The translations under genes were made by a program, and so were the position numbers. Source: Acetobacterium bakii (GTDB taxonomy: Bacteria; Bacillota; Clostridia; Eubacteriales; Eubacteriaceae). From it: a stretch of DNA of 64,000 nt. Shown here piece after piece: positions 8,782 to 17,549 of the stretch. Under the pieces are notes generated by a model. The model was given only the letters and a program-made list of their open reading frames with translations, had not been told where the DNA came from and searched no databases. How positions within the stretch are numbered: position 1 is the stretch's first letter; the number at the start of each line of letters is the position of its first letter. Where the stretch lies: positions 85,134 to 149,133 of the forward strand of contig NZ_LGYO01000027.1 of the NCBI RefSeq assembly GCF_001263355.1, given 5' to 3'.

Positions 8782-9261
8782 ATGAATAATGAAAACCAAT
8801 CCGCCATTGTATTTTTCTCAAAAGACGGGAATACAAAAATTGGAGCCAAGCGATTAAACGAACGACTGAACGGCAAAATAATTGAGTTGACCGAAGCGAG
8901 AAAAGGAAACGTTCTTCAGGCATTTTTGAAAATGGGTTCCAAGCTGCAGGGAAGTCCTTGGGACGGAATAAAGGATGCGACGGATATTTACCTGATGCAG
9001 CCCATTTGGGCAAGCAATGCTGTTCCGGCAATGAATGCATTTCTAAAAAAGGCGAATTTCCAGGGAAAGACAGTCACCATTATTACCTTTCAAGTCTCAC
9101 CGGATCTTAACGGCAGTGACAAAGTTCACCAGGCAATCGGGGAACGCGTCAAAAATAAACAGGGCATAGTGAAGGCAACCTATGCATTAATTGGCGGCGG
9201 TATCGGCGAATGTGCCGGGGAAGAAAAAATTAATCCTCAAATCGATGGGATTGTCATATAA
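8782..9261 (+). CDS. Flavodoxin-family protein
   Basis: About 159 residues. The N-terminal VFFSKDGNTKIGAKRL is the FMN phosphate-binding loop of flavodoxin-like folds, followed by QPIWASNAVPAMNAFL and TIITFQVSPD, which match the two isoalloxazine loops of this group. Likely a small cytosolic electron carrier or NAD(P)H:quinone-type partner. A TTG at 8764 extends the frame, but the ATG at 8782 has AAAGGAG at the right distance and is preferred. Confidence 0.8.
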   Translation: MNNENQSAIVFFSKDGNTKIGAKRLNERLNGKIIELTEARKGNVLQAFLKMGSKLQGSPWDGIKDATDIYLMQPIWASNAVPAMNAFLKKANFQGKTVTIITFQVSPDLNGSDKVHQAIGERVKNKQGIVKATYALIGGGIGECAGEEKINPQIDGIVI

Positions 9262-9274
9262 AGAAATGATGAAT

Positions 9275-9309
9275 AGTCTGAATGGTTCGAATACGGCTAC
9301 TTTCAGACT
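9275..9309 (+). terminator. Weak terminator-like hairpin after the flavodoxin gene
   Basis: AGTCTGAA pairs with TTCAGACT across a 19-nt loop, followed by GTTCTTT. The T run is short, so termination would be partial. Confidence 0.35.
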
Positions 9310-9409
9310 GTTCTTTAAAAAAGAAATAGACTTCCATTAATCCTTCTGTTAAGCTGAGATATACTCGTTTCGCTATCTACAAAACGCAAATCAACAAGGA
9401 GAGTTTATA

Positions 9410-11020
9410 ATGAAAGATAACAATGAGCCAATGGTTGGTGTCATGACATTTACATCCAATGTTTTCATGTCCAATTCGGCGAAACAGCCGCCGATGAATG
9501 ACCGGATCCAGACAATCACACTGACATTCAATGAACAATTGGATGTCAAAACAGTTTCCGATTCAGTGGCGCTTTACACAATCAAAAGGGATGGTGCCTT
9601 GGTTAAAGAAACCATCAGTTTCCAAATTGATTGTGATGATAAAAATACCATTATGATCAACAATCAGATGGTCAGAACCTTTACCGGGGGAGAAGCCTAC
9701 AAAATCGAAATAAGTTCCAAACTGAAGGCCGTAACCGGAGCAACTCTGGCCGAGGACTATGTGGGCTATTTTGCCACGAACACCCTTTTTAATTTCACGG
9801 ATATTCCGGATCTGAACAATGAACGGTCCCAGATTGTGATCATCAGCGATTTACATTTAGGTATCGACGATGCCTTTGCTGAAACCGTCGCCAATAAACA
9901 GGCACTGGCCAGCTTTTTAAACCAGGTGAAGACCTCACCTCATATCAGCGAACTTGTGATCACAGGGGATCTGTTTGACGGTTGGTTTTTACCCATGGAA
10001 TACGACCTTCCGGATACCCAGGATGAATTTTTTGATGGGGTTGCCGCAAACAATCATGTTATTGTGAATGCCTTCAATGACATTATCCAAGCTGGAGACA
10101 TCAAAGTTACCTATGTTCCGGGAAACCATGATATTCTGTTAACCGAAGCCGATGTTGCCCGAATTTTACCAGGGATCAACCAGGCAAGGGATGAGAACCA
10201 AGGTCTCGGAACCTATGTCACTGGTAAAAATTCGGAAATCGCCATTGAACATGGCCATCGCTGGAATATTTTTTGTACTCCTGATCCCATCTCAAACCGT
10301 GAGATTACCAAAAATACTACTTCGATTCTGCCACCCGGTTATTTCTTCACACGCATCGCAACTAACTCCCTGAGAGAAGGGCAGCCCAAAGATACCACAA
10401 ATACTTTCCCGATTGTGAATCCACCAGATCAAACCGATGTCAGCCAATTTGGTTACTATGTGTTATGGCGAATTTGGCAGGGTGTTATGGAATTGCTGCC
10501 GGTTTATGAAAACTCAGCGGAAAAGCTCATTAAAACCAACATTGACGGTTTTACAGAAACCTATGCCATTAACGATCTCTTTCCATACGAAAATGAAGCG
10601 GGTGTAATTGATGTTAAATTATATAAAAACATGCAGGATACCTGGGACGAACGCCAGGAAATCAATGGTATAAAGGTAAAAATTCCGTATATTGAAGCCC
10701 TGGCCAAAGCAGCAACCTTTGATTTTACCGATGATCAGGCCCAAAATCAATTTTTTGATCTGGATGCCTCCAAACGAATCGTGGTTTTCGGACATACCCA
10801 TGTGGGCCGTGTTCTGCCGCGAACCAATCCGGCTGGCGAAAAAACAATCTATGCCAACTCCGGCACATGGATCGATCGAAACCCGGGATATCCAACCATG
10901 ACCTTTGTGGTGATAACCCAGGCAAAAACCGATTCGGCCATTGACACCGTAAATTTGTATCAATATTCAAATGAAAAAACAATCACCCAATGGTGTGAAG
11001 GCCAGGCCATCATACAGTAA
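9410..11020 (+). CDS. Ig-like domain plus calcineurin-type metallophosphoesterase
   Basis: A 536-residue protein. Residues about 25-125 resemble a bacterial Ig-like (SbsA/Big_5) domain (ITLTFNEQLDVKTVSDSVALY, ending with VGYFATN). The rest is a metallophosphoesterase with IISDLHLG (DxH), TGDLFDGW (GD), VPGNHD (GNHD), an EHGH segment and VVFGHTHVGR (GHTH), i.e. all dinuclear metal ligands. No signal peptide or membrane segment is visible, which is odd for an Ig-like fusion normally found outside the cell. Substrate unknown (nucleotide, phosphodiester or phosphoprotein). An R1 element follows the stop by 28 nt. Confidence 0.8.
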   Translation: MKDNNEPMVGVMTFTSNVFMSNSAKQPPMNDRIQTITLTFNEQLDVKTVSDSVALYTIKRDGALVKETISFQIDCDDKNTIMINNQMVRTFTGGEAYKIEISSKLKAVTGATLAEDYVGYFATNTLFNFTDIPDLNNERSQIVIISDLHLGIDDAFAETVANKQALASFLNQVKTSPHISELVITGDLFDGWFLPMEYDLPDTQDEFFDGVAANNHVIVNAFNDIIQAGDIKVTYVPGNHDILLTEADVARILPGINQARDENQGLGTYVTGKNSEIAIEHGHRWNIFCTPDPISNREITKNTTSILPPGYFFTRIATNSLREGQPKDTTNTFPIVNPPDQTDVSQFGYYVLWRIWQGVMELLPVYENSAEKLIKTNIDGFTETYAINDLFPYENEAGVIDVKLYKNMQDTWDERQEINGIKVKIPYIEALAKAATFDFTDDQAQNQFFDLDASKRIVVFGHTHVGRVLPRTNPAGEKTIYANSGTWIDRNPGYPTMTFVVITQAKTDSAIDTVNLYQYSNEKTITQWCEGQAIIQ

Positions 11021-11046
11021 CTTGTAAATTTAGTTTGACTGAAAGA

Positions 11047-11154
11047 ATCGTCCTAGCGACAATGATAAATCGTTGTGTGCTGCAAGATCGTACAGGCTAT
11101 GCCTGTTCGCCTTGATGCATACAACTGATGTTATCATTTTCGCTAGGACTTACT
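11047..11154 (+). repeat. R1 copy a: long 3' hairpin element
   Basis: Full copy read on the plus strand, starting CGTCCTAGCGACAATGATAA and ending with TTATCATTTTCGCTAGGAC, then TTACTTTTTTT. Relative to other copies the lower stem has changed on both arms (CCTAGCGA/TCGCTAGG in place of CCTGGGGA/TCCCCAGG, and ATGATAA/TTATCAT in place of ATGGTAA/TTACCAT). The rest of 11021-11351 shows nothing else. Confidence 0.8.
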
Positions 11155-11351
11155 TTTTTTGTTGGGGATTATCAGCAATAGCTAAAAGCTAGAGGTGAGG
11201 GAAAGGAATAATGTGATAGAAAAGGTTATACTAATTAAATTTGGTGAGGAACCAGATTAATTGATATAATAAAAACTGTTGCAAAATAAAATGGGGCTTT
11301 AATTGATGAAGTAAGTAAAGCATCATTTAATAAATAAACCGAGGAGTTATC

Positions 11352-12266
11352 ATGAAGAAAATCTATATTTATGTGTTTTTAACGGGGATGCTGTTTGGGT
11401 CTATGGAGGTTGCCCTGAAAATCGGAGGTGCGTCCTTTGATCCCATCCAGTTGACATTTATCCGTTTTTTAATCGGGGGATTGATGTTGCTGCCTTTTGC
11501 CCTCCATGATTTAAAGAAACGACAGGTGAAATTCACCAAAGGGGATATCGGTTATCTGTTTACCCTGGGATTTGTGTGCATTTGTTTTTCCATGGTCTTG
11601 TTTCAAATAGGACTAATGGGTATCAATGCCAGTCTTGCGGCGATGATCTTCTCCATTAACCCGGTGTTTACCATGGTTTTTGCTCACTTTTTGGTGCATG
11701 AGAAATTTACCAGAAAAAAAGCTTTTGCACTTGGAATAAGTATCATTGGGCTGATTATCGTCATGAGTCCGACTAAACTTTTTTCCGGAGAAAATAATGT
11801 CTGGTATTTACTTATGACTCTGGCAGCCGCTATTTCCTTCGGATTCTATACCGCATTTGGTAAAAAGCGGATTGGCAAAATCGGGGGACTGGCCCAGAAC
11901 AGTTTCAGTTTTTTAATGGGTTCCGCCACTCTGCTAGTTATGCTTGTGCTTACCGGAAGACCGGTTCTGGCCGGTGTGAGTATGGAAACCATGCCATTAT
12001 TAGTTTACATAGGTGTATTTGTCACAGGTGTTGGCTATTATTTTTATTTGAAAGCTGTGGAAAGTGCCGGGCCCTCCACAGCCTCCGTGGCGTTTTTTAT
12101 TAAGCCCATGGTGGCCCCGATCTTCGCCTTTTTTATCTTGGGAGAGGCGATCACCGGCAACATTCTTTTCGGACTGATTTTTATTCTCTTTGGGTCCTTT
12201 ATTAATCTGACGGATGGTGATAAATTGGTCAGATTATTCAGATTGAAAAAGGTGTTTTTCAAGTAA
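11352..12266 (+). CDS. EamA/DMT-family transporter
   Basis: A 304-residue ten-helix transporter with two EamA repeats (GSMEVALKIGGASFDPIQL at the start and GPSTASVAFFIKPMVAPIFAF in the second repeat). Cytoplasmic membrane; substrate unknown. It is only distantly similar to the EamA protein at 1234-2148, so the two are not a recent duplication. ATG with GAGGAG upstream. Confidence 0.85.
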   Translation: MKKIYIYVFLTGMLFGSMEVALKIGGASFDPIQLTFIRFLIGGLMLLPFALHDLKKRQVKFTKGDIGYLFTLGFVCICFSMVLFQIGLMGINASLAAMIFSINPVFTMVFAHFLVHEKFTRKKAFALGISIIGLIIVMSPTKLFSGENNVWYLLMTLAAAISFGFYTAFGKKRIGKIGGLAQNSFSFLMGSATLLVMLVLTGRPVLAGVSMETMPLLVYIGVFVTGVGYYFYLKAVESAGPSTASVAFFIKPMVAPIFAFFILGEAITGNILFGLIFILFGSFINLTDGDKLVRLFRLKKVFFK

Positions 12267-12500
12267 ACAGTTTGATGACAGCAATAAGTAGATATTAAAC
12301 CTACGAACGTTTCAAATTCAGCGGAAACCCGAAATTTTTAATTTTTAAAACGAAATTGAAATATTTTGGGTATAAAGGTAATTAGGGAATGGTTGATGCT
12401 TTGCATCCAACCAATGGTGATAAGCAATCCCAAAAATGAATAGATTTGCTTTATTGCATTCCAATCCCCAATATATCCACAGAAAGGAATGGAAATAGCT

Positions 12501-13166
12501 ATGAAAAAAATGCGGGAAAGATCATTCGTCTCTGGCATTACCTTTTATAAGTTGTTTTGGGTTTTTATGACTGGCTGTGTTTTTGGTGTCGGTTTGGAAA
12601 CACTTTTTTTCTTAATAACTACTGGTTTCATTGAAACTTCCAAGGGCGTTATCTATGGCCCGTTTAATCCGGTTTATGGTTTTGGTGCGGTTTTTCTTAC
12701 CCTAGCGCTTCATCCTGTTTTCAATAAGCAATGGTATATTATTTTTATTTTAAGCATGGTTCTGGGCGGGGGATTTGAGTTTTTTATGAGTTATCTCCAG
12801 GAATTCGTAACCGGAACGGTTTCCTGGCAATTTCAGCATCTGCCCTACAATTTATACGGGCGTACCAATCTGCTGCAGTCATTTTATTGGGGCGTGTTAG
12901 GTCTTTTATGGGTGAAAAAAATTGATCCATTAATATCCATGTTTATTGAAAAAACACCGCTCAAAATTGGGATACCCCTAACCTGGATCTTCGTTATTTT
13001 AATGATCTTTAATCTGACAATCTCGCTGTTAGCGGTAACTCGCTGGGATCAACGCGTAAACAACATTCCCTCAAGTGGTGCTATTGGAGAATTTTTAGAT
13101 AAAACCTACCCTGATAGTGTTTTAAATGATATTTATCCAAGTATGGATCATGTGGGTCACCCTTAA
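12501..13166 (+). CDS. Putative ABC-transporter permease-like membrane protein (CmpB/DUF1113 type)
   Basis: About 221 residues with six hydrophobic helices. GCVFGVGLETLFFLI, GVIYGPFNPVYGFGAVF and LGGGFEFFMSYLQE match the CmpB-like membrane family, whose role is poorly known. A QHLPYNLYGRTNLLQSFYWG segment is conserved in these proteins. No ATPase partner lies nearby. The ATG at 12501 is preferred over 12489 because GAAAGGA would abut the earlier ATG directly. Confidence 0.65.
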   Translation: MKKMRERSFVSGITFYKLFWVFMTGCVFGVGLETLFFLITTGFIETSKGVIYGPFNPVYGFGAVFLTLALHPVFNKQWYIIFILSMVLGGGFEFFMSYLQEFVTGTVSWQFQHLPYNLYGRTNLLQSFYWGVLGLLWVKKIDPLISMFIEKTPLKIGIPLTWIFVILMIFNLTISLLAVTRWDQRVNNIPSSGAIGEFLDKTYPDSVLNDIYPSMDHVGHP

Positions 13167-13267
13167 AAAATCCTTAATTGCGTTAGCATCTAATAATAAA
13201 TAAAATAGCATAGCAGAGCCAATTTATCATGTATACAAAACTGTGACAAACGTTTACATGATATCTA

Positions 13268-13295
13268 TTTACTATTGGAAAAACAGCGCTATAAT
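13268..13295 (+). promoter_or_regulatory. Promoter in an otherwise gene-free region
   Basis: TTTACT, 16-nt spacer, perfect TATAAT (13290-13295). No long reading frame follows; the next strong signal is a terminator at 13753. Confidence 0.5.
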
Positions 13296-13301
13296 ATAAT
13301 T

Positions 13302-13803
13302 ACATTAAAGATCAACTTGATCATTTCTTAACTGATAATCTTAATACAATTGATGGATGGAGAAAAGCTTTGAACGTAAGAGCAGGTTTCTCTGAAATGA
13401 GTAAGATTGGGAAAAGGACTTTATCGATGTTACGGAAGGTTGATTCAGTGAAATGTCGATTAATCAAAAAATGAATTCCCAGGTTTGGCAGATCGTGTTC
13501 TCCAGACTAAAAGAATTCCATATCAGATCCAGATGAAGAACTATAACTGGAGTGAATGAAATATTTTAAGATTTAACAAGCAATTCAAAGGATGAGCTGG
13601 AAAATAATGATTGATGCAAGAAATAATCTTGATAAGAAAATTGAGAGTTTCTCAGGAAGTTAAGTGTGAGGTTACATTAGGAGATTGAAAAAGAAGATTT
13701 TTGATGAAATCAGAAGAGGTAGGTCCAAAACGGATGACGTCTGAGATTAAAAGCTAGAGCCGGTTTTGCATGTGAAAGTGTGAAATCGGTTTTAGCATTT
13801 TTT
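13302..13803 (+). ncRNA. Candidate ~500-nt transcript without a convincing ORF
   Basis: Bounded by a promoter (13268-13295) and a strong terminator (13753-13803). Only tiny frames exist. One is a 34-codon frame from a TTG near 13370 with GGAG upstream, and others follow with ATGA-type overlaps near 13472 and 13537. Their products match nothing I recognise. The stretch could be a non-coding RNA, a decayed gene with several frame breaks, or a relic of a retroelement; the terminator hairpin has a GAGCCGG...GAAA...CGGTTT layout reminiscent of group II intron domain V but lacks the usual two-base bulge. Confidence 0.3.
13753..13803 (+). terminator. Strong 18-bp hairpin terminator
   Basis: Arms GCTAGAGCCGGTTTTGCA and TGTGAAATCGGTTTTAGC pair over 18 positions including several G-U wobbles, with an 8-nt loop, then a run of six T. 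The wobble pairs make sense only as RNA on the plus strand. Confidence 0.8.
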
Positions 13804-14161
13804 GTGTGCAAAACCTGATTCACTATCAGGCAGTCTGTTGATATTTTTGCTGACTGACAACGTTCCAGGTATTTAGCTCATAAAAAGCAAAAATGGAAAG
13901 TGTGATGGCCTATTATTGTCAGAAGCTGTTTAAACTCATAAAGATTGGATAAATAACCTAGTGTAACTATTGACTTTCGGTCATGAAAGGCTCTGGGGGT
14001 TTGGCATCGTTGACGTCTTTTGATTTAATTACTCGTGCTTAGATCACCATAAAAACCCTATCCATTCATCCGGGCAGGGTTTTTTGTGTTTCTGTCAATT
14101 AGCATTATTATTGAAACAATAAAAAGCTAAAGCAGCTCCCAAATTAAGGAGGACCAAATTG
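13804..14161. other. Non-coding stretch with a terminator
   Basis: No gene seen. A short CCTGAT/ATCAGG hairpin lies near 13815. A clear plus-strand terminator (AAAAACCCT paired with AGGGTTTTT) occupies 14051-14085, which implies a further transcript ends there. A TTGACT at about 13971 lacks a matching -10. Confidence 0.45.
14051..14085 (+). terminator. Intrinsic terminator upstream of the enoate reductase gene
   Basis: AAAAACCCT pairs with AGGGTTTTT around a 16-nt loop, with the T run forming part of the arm. No annotated gene precedes it within 800 bp. Confidence 0.65.
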
Positions 14162-16075
14162 ATGTATGAAAATTTGTTTAAAGCCATTTCCATTGGCACG
14201 CTCCAAATTAAAAACCGTGGTGTAATGCCTGCAATGGTGACCAACTTTTGCAATTCCGACGGCTCGGTTTCCGACCGTTTTGTAGCCTATCATGAAGCCC
14301 GAGCCAAAGGCGGGGTAGGTCTGATCATTGTCGAAGCCGCCTATGTGAATAGGGGCGGCAAAGGGTTTGCAAATCAAATCGGCATTGATAATGACGCATT
14401 GATACCAGGTTTAAAAAGGCTCACGGCCAAAGTCCATCGACATGGCGCAAAAATTGCCCTGCAGCTATACCATGGTGGTCGGCAGGCCAATACCCAGGAC
14501 AGCGGCACGGAAGTGGTCGCACCATCTGCTATTCCCTGCCCGGTGATTCAGGCAATGCCTCATCCACTGAGTGTAGAAGAGATAAAAGATATCGAAAAAG
14601 AATTTGCCGATGCTGCCGAGCGGGCCAAGGAAGGCGGTTTCGATGCAGTCGAATTGCATGGTGCCCATGGGTATCTGTTGAATGAATTTTTGTCGCCTAA
14701 CAGCAATCGCCGGATGGATAAATACGGGGGCACACTGGAAAACAGACGCCGTTTTCCTTTGGAAATTGTGGATGCTGTTCGCCTGCGGGTGGGGGAAGAT
14801 TTTCCGGTAATTTACCGGATTTCATCAGAAGAATTTTTAACCGACGGACTGACCATCGTGGATACATCGGATTTTTGTAAGGCACTGGTTGAACATGGGG
14901 TTGCGGCAATTAATGTTTCCGGCGGATCCTACGCCTCGGGTAAAATAATTAGTGGACCTGATGATATTTTAGGCGTTTATGTGGACAATGCCAGTATCAT
15001 TAAGGAAACCATCCAAAATAAAGTACCGGTAATGGTAGCCAATCGAATTAAGACACCTGAATTTGCCGATGATATCATCGGCAGGGGAAAAGCAGATATG
15101 GTTGCTACCGGCCGCGCCCTTATCTGCGATGCCGATTTTTATCATAAGGCTAAGACCGGGCATAGAGATGAAATACGCGGCTGTTTAAGTTGTAACCACT
15201 GTATGAGTGCGCTAATGAGCGGGATTTGTATTTCATGCAAATATAACCCATTAACCGGACATGAGTCGGAATATGATTTAGCCCTGCCAACTTTGACAAG
15301 GAAAAAAATCATGGTTGTCGGAGGAGGTCCAGGGGGCATGGAGGCAGCCTTTATTGGTGCGGTGAAAAATCATGCGGTAACCTTATATGAGAAAACCGAT
15401 CGTCTCGGAGGCAATCTCCTGGCGGGAACCAAATCTCCCTACAAATCTGAAATGATCGAAGTGGTTGAGTATCTCTCAACGATGCTCAAAAAAAATCGGA
15501 TTCCCATTAATTTCAATACTGAGGTAACCATGGAACATATCCTCCGTGAAGCTCCGGACCTGGTTATTTTGGCTATGGGTTCATCCCCAACCATCCCGAA
15601 GATTCCGGGGATTGGCTATGACCATGTAGTTCTGGCCGAGGATGTTCTTTTGGGACGCAAAGTAGTTGGAAAAAATGTGGTGATCATTGGCGGCGGTTCG
15701 GTGGGGATTGAAACCGCTGAACTCCTTAATGCCCAGGATAAAGATGTCGTCGTTATTGAGATGGGTAAGGACATTCTTTCTGATTTATCACCGACTTTAA
15801 AAACAAGCCTGGCCTCACGGATCAGTCAGACCAGAATCCAAATACTGGTAGATCAGAAAGTGATTAAAGTACGAAAACGCTCGGTTGTGATGAAAAAAGA
15901 ACGCATCAAAAATATGGATTCTGTGGTGGTGGCGGTAGGCTACCATTCCAATAATGGACTGATCAAGGAACTGGAAAAAATTAATATCCCCTTTTCCGTC
16001 ATCGGCGATGCGGTTAACCCCAGAAATATTTTTGATGCTGTGAAGGAAGGGTTCCAAGCCACCTATGGCATTTAA
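14162..16075 (+). CDS. NADH:flavin oxidoreductase/2-enoate reductase (old yellow enzyme + NAD(P)-binding module)
   Basis: About 637 residues. The N-terminal 340 residues form an OYE barrel (GVMPAMVTNF, ALQLYHGGRQ, DAVELHGAHGYLLNEFLSP). Next come the [4Fe-4S] cysteines in CLSCNHCM and CISCKYNP, then an FAD/NAD(H) module with MVVGGGPGGMEAA and NVVIIGGGSVGIETAE. This architecture is shared by 2-enoate reductase, cinnamate reductase FldZ and BaiCD/BaiH. It reduces the C=C bond of an activated acid or ketone in the cytosol. ATG at 14162 has AGGAGG at 9-nt spacing. The alcohol dehydrogenase gene 108 nt downstream suggests joint reduction of an unsaturated carbonyl compound. Confidence 0.88.
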   Translation: MYENLFKAISIGTLQIKNRGVMPAMVTNFCNSDGSVSDRFVAYHEARAKGGVGLIIVEAAYVNRGGKGFANQIGIDNDALIPGLKRLTAKVHRHGAKIALQLYHGGRQANTQDSGTEVVAPSAIPCPVIQAMPHPLSVEEIKDIEKEFADAAERAKEGGFDAVELHGAHGYLLNEFLSPNSNRRMDKYGGTLENRRRFPLEIVDAVRLRVGEDFPVIYRISSEEFLTDGLTIVDTSDFCKALVEHGVAAINVSGGSYASGKIISGPDDILGVYVDNASIIKETIQNKVPVMVANRIKTPEFADDIIGRGKADMVATGRALICDADFYHKAKTGHRDEIRGCLSCNHCMSALMSGICISCKYNPLTGHESEYDLALPTLTRKKIMVVGGGPGGMEAAFIGAVKNHAVTLYEKTDRLGGNLLAGTKSPYKSEMIEVVEYLSTMLKKNRIPINFNTEVTMEHILREAPDLVILAMGSSPTIPKIPGIGYDHVVLAEDVLLGRKVVGKNVVIIGGGSVGIETAELLNAQDKDVVVIEMGKDILSDLSPTLKTSLASRISQTRIQILVDQKVIKVRKRSVVMKKERIKNMDSVVVAVGYHSNNGLIKELEKINIPFSVIGDAVNPRNIFDAVKEGFQATYGI

Positions 16076-16183
16076 AAACAGTTGCCATTTTTTAATAGAG
16101 GTACTAAAAAGGTGGTAAAAAAATCAATGTGGTTTCAGGAAACCGAACCGATAAAAATTTTATTGTTAAGAAAGGAAGTAAAA

Positions 16184-17338
16184 ATGAATTTCGAATTTAT
16201 GACTGCCAATCGGATTATTTTTGAAACCGGGGGCATTGCGAAAATCGGTAAATTAGCAAAGGAATTTGGAAATAGAGTTCTTCTTTCTTCGGGCATGTCT
16301 ATGGATGAAACTAAAAAAGTGATGGGTTATTTACAAAAAGAAGGCATAACCCCGGTTGTGCTGATGGTTCAGGGCGAACCCTCGGTGGAAGGATTGAAAG
16401 AAGGCTTGGAACTGGCCCGAAAAGAAATGTGTGACAGTGTCATAGGGTTTGGCGGTGGAAGTGCAATGGACACCGGCAAAGTCATTGCTGCCATGCTTAA
16501 GAATCCCGGGGAAATCATTGAATACCTGGAAGTCATTGGGGCGGGACGGAAACTCAAGATGCCTTCAGCTCCATGTATAGAGATTCCCACTACCTCAGGC
16601 ACCGGGGCAGAGGTTACCAAAAATGCAGTTTTAAGTTCAATCGAAAATAAGGTCAAGGTGAGTTTGCGAAGCCAATTTATGTTGCCGGAAATTGTTTTAC
16701 TGGATCCGGAATTAACCATTAGTGTACCGCCGGACGTCACTGCCAGCACCGGTCTGGATGCATTGATCCAGGTCCTAGAGCCTTTTGTTTCAAAGTTCGC
16801 CAACCCCATCACCGATGCTTTTTGTCGTGAGGGTTTGCGACGAGCAGCACGATCTTTAAAGAAAGCCTATGATGATGGGACGGATATGAACGCCCGGGAA
16901 GATATGGCCATTACCAGTCTCTTTGGAGGATTAGCTCTTGCCAATGCCAAGCTGGGGGTGGTTCATGGTTTTGCCGGGGTTATCGGCGGTATGGTAACCA
17001 TCCCTCATGGGGTAATTTGCGCAACATTATTGCCTTATGCTATCAAAATTAATGTGAAATCCATCACTGTGCGGGATCCTCATAGTGCGGCATTGAAACG
17101 TTACGATGAGGTTGCCCAGATTCTCACGGGCAATCAAAAAGCAACAGCTATGGATGGGGTTCTCTGGATCCATGAATTGTGTAAGTATCTTAAAGTCCCA
17201 ACCCTGTCGAGCTTTGGTTTGACCGTCAGCGAATTTCCAATGATCATCGAAAAATCAGTGGCTTCCAGCAGTATGAAAGGTAACCCCATTGAATTGACCT
17301 ATTGGGAATTAGAGGAAATTCTAGTAAAAGCCCTGTAA
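16184..17338 (+). CDS. Iron-containing alcohol dehydrogenase
   Basis: A 384-residue group III NAD(P)-dependent dehydrogenase. GFGGGSAMDTGK is the nucleotide-binding signature, EIPTTSGTGAEVT the family motif, and metal ligands come from STGLDALIQVLEP, AKLGVVHGFAG and TIPHGVICA (Asp/His/His/His). Interconverts an alcohol and aldehyde or ketone. A frame opening at 16082 would add 34 residues with no family similarity; the ATG at 16184 has AAAGGA upstream and is chosen. Likely co-transcribed with the enoate reductase. Confidence 0.9.
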   Translation: MNFEFMTANRIIFETGGIAKIGKLAKEFGNRVLLSSGMSMDETKKVMGYLQKEGITPVVLMVQGEPSVEGLKEGLELARKEMCDSVIGFGGGSAMDTGKVIAAMLKNPGEIIEYLEVIGAGRKLKMPSAPCIEIPTTSGTGAEVTKNAVLSSIENKVKVSLRSQFMLPEIVLLDPELTISVPPDVTASTGLDALIQVLEPFVSKFANPITDAFCREGLRRAARSLKKAYDDGTDMNAREDMAITSLFGGLALANAKLGVVHGFAGVIGGMVTIPHGVICATLLPYAIKINVKSITVRDPHSAALKRYDEVAQILTGNQKATAMDGVLWIHELCKYLKVPTLSSFGLTVSEFPMIIEKSVASSSMKGNPIELTYWELEEILVKAL

Positions 17339-17363
17339 GAAAAGTGGCATGAATAAAGCATAT

Positions 17364-17400
17364 CAGAGGTAGTCTAAGTTTAGGGGCTGCCTCTGTTTAT
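17364..17400 (+). terminator. Terminator-like hairpin after the alcohol dehydrogenase gene
   Basis: CAGAGGTAG pairs with CTGCCTCTG (one wobble) around a 14-nt loop, followed by TTTAT. The T tract is modest. Confidence 0.5.
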
Positions 17401-17549
17401 ATTGGATTATATGGAAACTGCAATTCTTTTAAATATTTTAACCAGGTATTGTTTGCTTTCCGCTGTAATATTTGTTATTATCATACAATGAATTTATCAG
17501 CAGCTTGTTTTAGTAATTACTTGTAATCGATAAAAAGAAAGAGGATACA

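Noticed and set aside
13753-13796. Group II intron domain V
   Set aside because: The layout is suggestive, but the stem is symmetric without the two-base bulge, and no reverse transcriptase or 5' intron end (GTGYG) was found. Kept only as an alternative for the candidate RNA.
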